Both the position numbers and the translations under genes were made by a program. 23,638 nt of DNA from a virus, in the IMG/VR virus record IMGVR_UViG_3300032296_001408, positions 1 to 23,638 of that record; one strand, 5' to 3'. The notes below the pieces were generated by a model. The model was not told where the DNA came from. It did no database searches and worked only from the letters and a program-made list of their open reading frames with translations. Below, one piece after another: positions 12,645-21,700 of the stretch. Each line of letters begins with the position of its first letter. Positions within the stretch are counted from its first letter, which is position 1.

Positions 12645-14035
12645 ACTACTCACGACGCCAGTTAGAAGCCCTTGGAGAACCACTTGGGGAATCCGTTACA
12701 CGGACTAAACCGGGGGGCCGCATTTACGGCAGTGGTGGCGGTGGGCATACCACTAGCACGGTGACTCAACAAAACATCCCTGACTGGCTACGCCCGCAGA
12801 CAGAAGCCCTGCTTGGCGGTGCGACTAAAGAGTTCTTCCAAACCAAAGAAATCCCCGGCACCGGAGATCAGCCTAGCACTTTTGAAATCCAAGGGATCAA
12901 GCCGTACGTACCGTATAGCGTTAACGCTAGAGATTATGTTGCTGGGTTTAGCCCGATGCAGCAGCAGGTGTTTTCTGAATCGGCGAACATGCAGCGGCCT
13001 GCTGGGTTTGGTTATGGCTCCGAGTTAGCCGGTATTTCTGGACTGGGCGGGCTTGAGAGCGCTAGTAAAGGGTTTGGCTACGGACAAGCTGGCTTCGGCG
13101 CAGGTCAGTTAGGGCAACAACTTGCTGTAGGTCGTGGCGGTCTATTTGGCAATCTGGGTGCTGGGTATGGCATGCAGTCTGCTGGTATGGGTGGTCGGTA
13201 TGAGGGCATGGCAACTAGCCCCGGTGCTGTCCAATCGTTCATGTCGCCGTATCAGCAAAACGTGATCGACATGCAGAAACAAGCTGCCATCCGTGACTAC
13301 GATGTACAGGCGCAAAACCTCAAGGCACAAGCGGCACGAAGCGGGGCATATGGTGGCTCACGTCAAGCCATCCAAGCTGCTGAAGCACAGCGTAATCTGA
13401 ACGCACAGCTACAAAATATCGAGAATACGGGGCGTCAGTCTGCGTATGACAGAGCTATACAGTCCATGCAGTTCGGTACCTCAACAGGGCTACAAGGGCT
13501 TCAAGGTGCTCAAGCTGGTCTTAGCACGGCACTTCAGGGCGTTCAGCAACAACTTGCTGGCACTGCACAAGGTATGCAGGGCGCTCAGGCTGGTCTACAA
13601 GGTGTCTCTAGCGCTCAAGCCGGATACGGCCTAACCGGTCAAGCCGCGCAGAACTTGGCAAATATTGGCAGGTCGCAACAAGAAGCTGACATTGCACGTA
13701 TGGGCTTTCAGGGGCAACAAGGACAACTTCAGAGAACCGCAGAGCAAGACATCATCAACCAATCGATTCAGAACTACGCGCTGGCACAACAATATCCGGC
13801 ACAGCAGTTGGCTGCATACAACGCGTTACTACGTGGTCAAGCAGCACCGGCAACAACAGTATCTCAGTATCAAGCTGCGCCGAGTGGAGTGTCACAGCTA
13901 GCAGGCTTAGGCATGGGCGCGTACGGCTTATCCAGAGCGATTGGCAGTAAGAAGGGCGGTAAGATTGAAGATAAGGATGCGGAAGGTATTGATGACATCC
14001 TCATTCGCAAAACCATGAAAAAGGTGAAAGCATGA
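12641..14035 (+). CDS. Gln/Ala/Gly-rich helical internal virion-type protein
   Basis: 464 residues. The N-terminal 30 (MNYSRRQLEALGEPLG, TRTKPGGRIYG) match the start of the 432-aa protein. Residues 120-200 are Gly/Phe/Tyr-rich low complexity. Residues 201-270 are a charged helical stretch (MSPYQQNVIDMQKQAA, NLKAQAARSGAYGGSRQA, AEAQRNLNAQLQNI) typical of a conserved phage structural family, followed by Gln/Ala/Gly repeats (about 283-330, GAQAGLQG-like) and a second helical part. The C-terminus is KKGGKIEDKDAEGIDDIL followed by basic residues. It has neither Cys nor a membrane helix. Place, composition and length make it a candidate for the T7 gp14/gp15 class of ejected core proteins. The start overlaps the GNAT-like stop (ATGA); the stop overlaps the next start (ATGA). 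Role inferred. Confidence 0.62.
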   Translation: MNYSRRQLEALGEPLGESVTRTKPGGRIYGSGGGGHTTSTVTQQNIPDWLRPQTEALLGGATKEFFQTKEIPGTGDQPSTFEIQGIKPYVPYSVNARDYVAGFSPMQQQVFSESANMQRPAGFGYGSELAGISGLGGLESASKGFGYGQAGFGAGQLGQQLAVGRGGLFGNLGAGYGMQSAGMGGRYEGMATSPGAVQSFMSPYQQNVIDMQKQAAIRDYDVQAQNLKAQAARSGAYGGSRQAIQAAEAQRNLNAQLQNIENTGRQSAYDRAIQSMQFGTSTGLQGLQGAQAGLSTALQGVQQQLAGTAQGMQGAQAGLQGVSSAQAGYGLTGQAAQNLANIGRSQQEADIARMGFQGQQGQLQRTAEQDIINQSIQNYALAQQYPAQQLAAYNALLRGQAAPATTVSQYQAAPSGVSQLAGLGMGAYGLSRAIGSKKGGKIEDKDAEGIDDILIRKTMKKVKA

Positions 14036-15723
14036 GCGTAACCGGATTAGGCCGTATTGCTATGGCTGAAAAAATGTCTGTGTCGCAGCTTCAAGAAGCG
14101 CTGGAAAATAAGACGCTTCCTGCTTACATCGCGGCACCGCTGCTTGAAGAAAAGCTGGACATGCAAGAACGCAAGCGCAACGCCATGATCATGCAACAGC
14201 AAGCACAACAACAGCAGCGGGCTCCAATCGTGGATCGTCTTATGCAACGTGCGGCTATGGAGCCCGGCATTGAAACACTACCTACTAACTTAGCACCTGC
14301 ACAGCGTATGGCTGGCGGCGGTATCGTTGCGTTTGAGGAAGGTGGTGAAGTTCCGCGTTATGCGAAGGGCGATTTAATCGATAAAGAATTTAAGACAACC
14401 GACCCGGCAAAAATTAACCAAGCCAAACTAGACATCCTCCGTGCAGAGCTAGCGGAGGAGCAACGGAATCTAGGGTTAGAAACCGACCCAACTAAAAAGG
14501 CAAGAATTCAAGCCAACATAACGGCGATTAATAGAGAGATCGCGACTGCTAGTAAATCTCCTTCACCTGAAACTAGTATGGGTGGGTTTGGTAAGGTAAC
14601 TAAAATTCCTAGTAACGATCCGGGTATAGCGGCGCAACGCACTGCTATGTCACTACCTGCAATGCCTCAAGGACAGGCAGCGTCGACTATGACTCCAGAA
14701 CAAATGCTAGCTAATGCAAGGGGCATTACGGATTTGGTTTACCCCACAACTAGCGCACCGACGGAAACTACGCCTGAAAAATCACTTGAGCAGGTTGACA
14801 AGTTTTACACTATGGCAGGGGTTGACCGCGACATATTTAGAAAACAGGGTAAGGGCATTGAGGAAGAACGTGCTGGTATAGCGAAGGACAAAGAAGAAGC
14901 CAAGACATTCCGTATCTTAGAGGCCGCTGCTGGAGTTTTAAGTGGTACTTCTCCGTTTGCGTCAGTCAATATTGGTAAGGGCGCGTCCCCTGCTATCCAA
15001 GGATTGGCGTCGGACATGAAGGAATTCCAGAAGAACGAACGTGCGCTGCGTGCGGCTGAGCGTGACCTAGCTATGAGCGAACAGAAGTTCAATCTCACCC
15101 GTGCGTCAGACGCGCAGGCTCAGATGCTAAGAGACCGAGATCGTGTTGATAAATACCAAGATAAGAGAGCAGGACTCACTAGTGATTTGATTAAATCATC
15201 CAATACTGTTGAGGGTCAAATTAGAGTTGCTGAAACTTATGGCAGAACCTCTAAGGAACTTGAACTCCTGCGTCAAAACGCACCGCCAGAACTTGTTAAG
15301 ATGGCAGATAGACTTAAGAAAGACATGCCGGGTAAATCTGAACTAGAGCGACTGGAGGTTGCGGCTGACATTATGTTCCCGGGGAAAGGGCTGGCAGCAA
15401 TTATTGGAGCCGAATCTAAAGCTGCACAGGCTGTTGAAGAAGCATTCAACACTAACCTACTCACAAATAAGAGACTTAAAAATTTAAATGAAAAAGCTCA
15501 AGCCGGTGATCCAGATGCGAAAAGAGAAATAAAAGAATTCAAGGACAATTTACTTAAAGACTATTACAGTCGTATGCCAACACTATCTAGCCGTATGGGG
15601 GAAAACCCACAGGTGGGGGGCGTAACGCTGTCGTCTGAAGATCAGCAAGCTTTAGCTTGGGCTAACGCAAACCCAAATGACCCACGTTCCGCTCAGATTA
15701 AGCAACGTCTAGGAGTACGGTAA
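14032..15723 (+). CDS. Coiled-coil internal virion-type protein
   Basis: 563 residues from ATG 14032, which has AAGGTG five bases upstream and overlaps the previous stop by four bases; an inner ATG at 14062 is possible. The N-terminus (MSVSQLQEALENKTLPAYIA) is followed by a Gln-rich helix and MAGGGIVAFEEGGEVPRYAKGD (about 94-115), a GG motif shared in kind with neighbouring genes. Residues about 130-180 and 280-390 are charged helices (KNERALRAAERDLAMSEQKF). A hydrophobic patch around 300-325 (ILEAAAGVLSGTSPFASVNI) is short. The C-terminal ALAWANANPNDPRSAQIKQR resembles an ending common in phage virion proteins. Located directly before the giant protein, it corresponds in position to T7 gp15. 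Function inferred. Confidence 0.6.
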   Translation: MSVTGLGRIAMAEKMSVSQLQEALENKTLPAYIAAPLLEEKLDMQERKRNAMIMQQQAQQQQRAPIVDRLMQRAAMEPGIETLPTNLAPAQRMAGGGIVAFEEGGEVPRYAKGDLIDKEFKTTDPAKINQAKLDILRAELAEEQRNLGLETDPTKKARIQANITAINREIATASKSPSPETSMGGFGKVTKIPSNDPGIAAQRTAMSLPAMPQGQAASTMTPEQMLANARGITDLVYPTTSAPTETTPEKSLEQVDKFYTMAGVDRDIFRKQGKGIEEERAGIAKDKEEAKTFRILEAAAGVLSGTSPFASVNIGKGASPAIQGLASDMKEFQKNERALRAAERDLAMSEQKFNLTRASDAQAQMLRDRDRVDKYQDKRAGLTSDLIKSSNTVEGQIRVAETYGRTSKELELLRQNAPPELVKMADRLKKDMPGKSELERLEVAADIMFPGKGLAAIIGAESKAAQAVEEAFNTNLLTNKRLKNLNEKAQAGDPDAKREIKEFKDNLLKDYYSRMPTLSSRMGENPQVGGVTLSSEDQQALAWANANPNDPRSAQIKQRLGVR

Positions 15724-18700
15724 TGCCGTTTGATCCAGATGCGTACCTAAAGAAAAAACCGGAGCAAACTACTAACCCGTTCAAAGCGGAAGGGTTTGAT
15801 CCTGATGCGTATCTGAAACAAACACCAAAACCGTTTGATCCCGACGCCTACCTAGGGGCAAAACCTGCGGCACCTACACAACCATCTGCACCGCCAGAAG
15901 AATCCGGCTTTTTACGCCAAGCTGCTGATATTCCTATTGGGATAACCAAAGGGATGGTTACTGGCGTACGTATGATTGCAGATGCGTTCGGTGCGGGCAG
16001 TGATGCCTCGAAACTAATCAAAACTTACGAAGATCAAATCGGCGGTCTTCTATCTGCACAAGCAAAGAACGACCAGAAAGAAATTAGCCGCATCCTCAAG
16101 GATGCCCAAGACAAAGGCGTTCTCGATCAATTAGCCGCTGCCGGTAAAGCATTTGCAACTGCCCCAATTGATCTCACGGTTCAAGCTCTCGGCACTTCCG
16201 CCCCGGCTCTCATTACTGGTTTAGCCACTACGATTGGCGGTGCGCCGACTGCTGTGGCACTAGGTACTTCCGCTCTCATGGGTTCTGTCATGGGTGCAGG
16301 TGAAGCGAAGGGTAGTATCTACGAAGCGACCAAAGAAGAACTGCTGAATATAAAAGTACCAAAAGACAAAGCCGAGCAGATAGCTATAGCTGCACAAGAG
16401 TATGGCGGTAAAAACTTAGATCAGATTCTGTTAGCTGCTGGACTTGGTGCGGCTACATCGGCAACCGGCTTCGAAGCCAGTGCTATTAAAGGGATGACTA
16501 CGCGCATCTTAAGTAAGGCCGCTGTTAAAGAAACCGCCGGCGCTGCCGCTAAAGAAGTAGCTGAAAAAGGTGTGGCACGTAGTATAGCTACTGGAATAGG
16601 TAAAGAATCTATTCCTGAGTTACTGCAAGGATCGCAGATACAACTTGCCGAGAACCTTGCTTTACAACGGGAAGGCTTTGACGTTCCCACCATGCGTGGA
16701 GTTGTTTCCCAAGGCGCGTTGGAGGCTTTATCTGGTGCCCCATTAGGCGCGTATGCTGGTTATAGAGAACGCGGTGCTCCTACTGTTGGTGAAGATACCC
16801 GTGAGGGCAAAGCACTTAGTGAGCTGGATAGGCTAGCAGCGGAAGAAGAAAAAGTCGCTCGCTCTTTTGTTGAGCGTAAGTTATATGCTGAATTGGGTCG
16901 TCCGCCACTTGAGGAAGAAATACTGGAGGGCATCAATGATTATCTGGACGAGCAGAACGCAGGTAGAGGAACTAAGCCCGGAGCAGGTATCGCTGGCGTT
17001 TCTGATATTAGTGAGCCCGAAGCCACCGGAGTTCCAGATACCACAGTCGCTACAACACCTGAATCGGAAGGACTGGATACTACTGGAGGGGCTACTACAG
17101 TCGCTGGAGCTGGAACTGGAGCACAGCCGGGTGCATTAGAAGAGGCCGCTGCGCCTACAGATTTAACAGCACTTGAGCAAGAAGCACGTACCCGGTTCGA
17201 TGCGGTAAAGGGTATTCAAGAGCAGCAGCAAGCGCTTTTAACTAAAGCTGGTCGGATACCTGCTAAGAATTCCCCTGCGCGGAAAAAGTACGATGCTTTG
17301 GCTGAACAACAGGCAGAAGCTAAATCGGCTTGGGATGAAGCAGATAGAAAGCTACGTGAGGCTAAAGCGGGGTTTACTTCCGATGTAAGGGCTATCGCCG
17401 ACACTTACGCAGACGAGCTGTTTGCAGCTAACCCCAACTACGATTCCGCTGCTTATGATGCCGCCGAGACTAAATTATTTAACGACCTCAAGGCCCAAGG
17501 CATAACTGATAAAGCCGCAAGAAGCGCTGCGGCTGAAGCATTTAGCAACCGCCTAGTCCAACTGGATGAAAACAAAGGTAAGCCACCAGCACCTGCTTCG
17601 GCGAAGCCGACTTTTGTGTTGCCGGAGGAATATGCTCATGGCACCGACTACTTAACCGCACAAAACATTATTCGCGGTGGAAGGCTTATTCCTGATGCGG
17701 GTAAGCGGATGTATTCCTACTCGCAGTTTGGTAGGAAAGCCGTATATCTAACGGCGCGAGATGGTTGGTGGCTGGACGCAGATAAAGCTGCTGAAGGTCG
17801 TGCGGCTGTCTATGACGCTTCGGTACCGTTTAAGTTAGACCCCAAAGCAAAAATACGTGAGGTAAACACCCCAGCCGAACTGGATGCTATTGCCCGCGAA
17901 ATTGGTGAGCCTGATGGCGCCACCATGATGCGCAAGTTAAGTGTAGAAAATCTTGACTATGAGCAAGAAGCCCGCAAAGTTAAGGGTACGTCGTTTGAAA
18001 ATTTTGTTAAGCAAGAAGTTAATCGTCGTCGTGAGCAATTGAAAAAATTTGATGCGCCCGATGCTGATACTGTAACTGATATAGATAGTTGGGTAGCACA
18101 GCAAGAAAAAGAATATGAAGATCGCCCAGAATTTATCCGTAGCAAAGAGGACGTACTTAACACGCTGCGGGAGCGGTACGACTTCTTACAAAACTATGAA
18201 AACGAATACAAAGACGCGGATGAAGTAACGCAGAAACTTCTTGACGCTGGTATCGACGGTATCTACGTTGGCCCTGACTTTGGAGCGGTTAACCCCGAAG
18301 AATACAAAGCGTTTGATGATCTATGGAATAGAACGCAAGATGCTATGCCGGGGGCGTCGCCGGAGGAAGTATTTGCTGCCGCCAAAGAAGAATACAGAAA
18401 AATAAATCCTACATATTTTGACCGCGCATCTGACGTAGTTGCATCGGATCAACTCGCCCTTTTCCGCCCAGAGCTTGCAGTAGTAGACCGTGCACGGTTG
18501 GCTGCGACTAGACCCGCGCCATCACAAAAACCAGCTCTGTCAGTCGAAGAGTTTAAGAAGAAGCCCGGCGAGACTGAAGATGATTACGTAGACCGCGTAT
18601 CAAGAAGCACTGGCTCGGAAATGGCTCCCAACATCGTCGAGATGTTGCGTAATAACGACTTGAACGGCGCGTTACGTGAAGTGGCAAACATCCTTCCCGG

Positions 18701-21700
18701 GTTCAATGGCACATTAGCCAATAGGTTGGCTCAATTAAACCTACCGAGTGGAGTACGTATTGGGGATCAGCGTAACCTTACTCGGCGTAGCATAGACCAT
18801 ACATCTGGTAAACAGCAGATACGATTGTTTGGGTACTTACGAACTGCCGCACCTGATTTTTTTAATAAGTATTTTAATCAATACGACAGAGAAGAGAACT
18901 TAGAGACCGTATATAAGGGGCTGACTGAGCTACCTAATTTTGTGTCCGATACAAAGCTAGGCCCGGTGCGTACCGAATACGATACGGTACTCCAATCGTT
19001 TGAAGACAACATGCTGGGACTGTCGGCGCTAGGTGCGTATTACCCAGTATTTGACGAGATAAACCTTAACGATAAATCTCGTGCGTATGGCACCGGTATG
19101 CGTCGGGACTCGGGGCTATCCTACCGTACGTTCTTGCATGAGACTGTTCACGCCGCCACCGAACTACTGCTACTCACCCCGCGAGATCAAAGAACCGCAG
19201 AACAGAACGCTGCGGTTGACGAGTTAGAGCGCCTCTACGAGTACGCGATTGGCAAGATTAGTGGTAGGCGCTATGGGTTTACAAACCTATCGGAATTTAT
19301 TGCCGAGATCATGACCAACCGTAGCTTTCAGAATGAACTGAAAGCTATCCCGTATCCACCTACTAGAAGCAATGTCTTTACTCGTTTTGTTCAGGCGGTA
19401 TTGAAGTTAGTCGGCTTGGACAACGTGGCTGGTCGTGCAATGGTAGAGGCCGAAAGACTATTCAACATAGAGCGCCCATACCAAGTTCTTTCTGCTGGCC
19501 CCCGGTTTACACAAGCCCCCAAGAAACGGAGGGTGCGTGGGCCTATCTCTACGCCGGATACATATCGTACAGCGGAAAGCCAACAGAATGCGTTGAAGCA
19601 AACTATCAAAGATGCCTACGAAGGGCGTATGCCGTGGGCGGATGCCGTAAAAATTATTGGTCCTAGCATATGGGATTCTGGTAACACGATACTACGTAAG
19701 ACAGCGCTGCCGGTAATGAACCTGACGCAGCTTGAAGATTTGACCCGTACGAAGTTCACGCAGATCACCGGTGCATTGAAGATCATCCGTGACATGGTGG
19801 CTTCCCGCGCTAAGAAGATGAATACCGCATCGGAAATCATGCGGGACTGGACTAAGGCGCAGAAAAAGAACTTTGCACAGTCGCAGCTAATGGGGCGCAT
19901 TATGATGGAGGCAACAATCCGTGGAATCGACCCGGATACAGCCCCCGCCGGTGCGCTTAATAAACCGCTTCAAGATGCTTGGAATACTTTAGACAACGAC
20001 TTTAAGATCATCTACCGTCGTGTCCGTGACTTCTACGCCAACTCCGTCAATGAGATGGTAAAGGAGATGGAGCGCAGGGCATCGGCTAATCCAGACCCTG
20101 TTGCGCGTGCCAAAGCCTTGAAAAAAATAAAAGAGCAATTTGGCCCGGATAAACTAATCAAGCCATACTTCCCGTTACGCCGTTTTGGGCAATATTTCTA
20201 TCAAGTCGGTGAGAAAAACTTTAAAGAGTTTTATGAGTTTGAAGACCCATTCACTCGTGACGCTGCCATGCGTAAGCGGATTAAAGATTTGTCCGCAGGC
20301 AATGAACAACAACGCAAATTGGCTGCGTCAATCCAAAAGGGCAACGGTATATCCGAGCTTTATGGGAAGAACATAAGTACGACACAGGCGCTTAAAGACG
20401 TAGAAGAATTAGTTGACAACATCTCTGCGACGGATGTTGCCGACTTGAAAGACCAATTAAAGGACAGCCTGAACCAGCTTATCTACATTCTGCTACCGCA
20501 GCAGAGCGTGCGGAAGATGTTCATCAACCGTAAATCTATTCAGGGCGCTAGCGCCGACATGCTACGCGTGTTTGCTACCACGGCTGTACACAGTGCTTAC
20601 CAGCAGTCTCGGTTTATGTACTCTGAGAAGTTCTTGCAGAACCTGAATAATGCTAGAGATGAAATAATTAATGCCCAAAAAATGGGGATGTTGAGCATTG
20701 ACGATGCCGCAATGTATAAAGATTTTATACTTGAGGTCGAGCAGCGGGTGCCAACAATCATGAGCAACGAGGACACCAGCATGACCGCACAGGTGGCTGG
20801 CAAGGCTTCTGAACTCACGTTTTACTACATGCTCTCGGCACCGTTTACGGCGATGCTTAACACTATCGGTGCGGTGCAGTTGGCTATGCCCTATATCGGC
20901 GGATCATATGGGTACGCCCGTGCGAATGCTTTGTTAGTCAAAAACATGGGGCGGTATCTTGCCACGTCGCCTACTCGCACGTTCTCCCCATTAACAAAAC
21001 GTGACTTTGCGCAAGTCAACTTCCCTTCGATTGCGGAAGGCCGCAAGCTGCCACCGTTGCTACAAAAAGCTGCTGACAGGTTCATTGATGATGGTGTAAT
21101 CGACATCTCGCTAACCAACGACATCTTTGAGTTAGGCGAGCGCCCATCAGCTTTGTATACCGGCACATCAGCAACAATCAAAAAGATTATGTCTGGGTTG
21201 TTCCACCAATCTGAACGGATGAACCGTGAGATTGTTTTACTGACAACCTTTGAGCTTGCCTACGATAAATTCTTGAATGACTACCAGCGTCAGCCGGGTA
21301 TGGAAGGTTTGCGTGGAGTCTACTTGCGTGACGCACGGGGCGATAAGATAAAGAACACCCCAGACCAAGCGTTCGAACTTGCTATTGAAGAAGCCACGCG
21401 GGTTACTTCTACTTCGCTGGGTGATTATTCACGTCAGACAAAGGGTCGGATATTTGCCAACCCAATAATGAATCTGCTGTTGAAGTTCAAGCAGTATCCG
21501 ATTTTGGCGATGTATTCAATAATGCGTAACTTCCACGTCGGTATAGTTGCTCCATTCAAGAAAGCCGAGATCGATCAGTATCGCGCCCTGCTGGAACAGG
21601 AACTGAAGAACGACCCCAACAAAGATAAAGTTATTGCCCAACGCCTGCAAGAAGTAGAAGCGCAGCGCAAGGCGTTAGAGAAGGAAGGGCGTCGTCGTTT

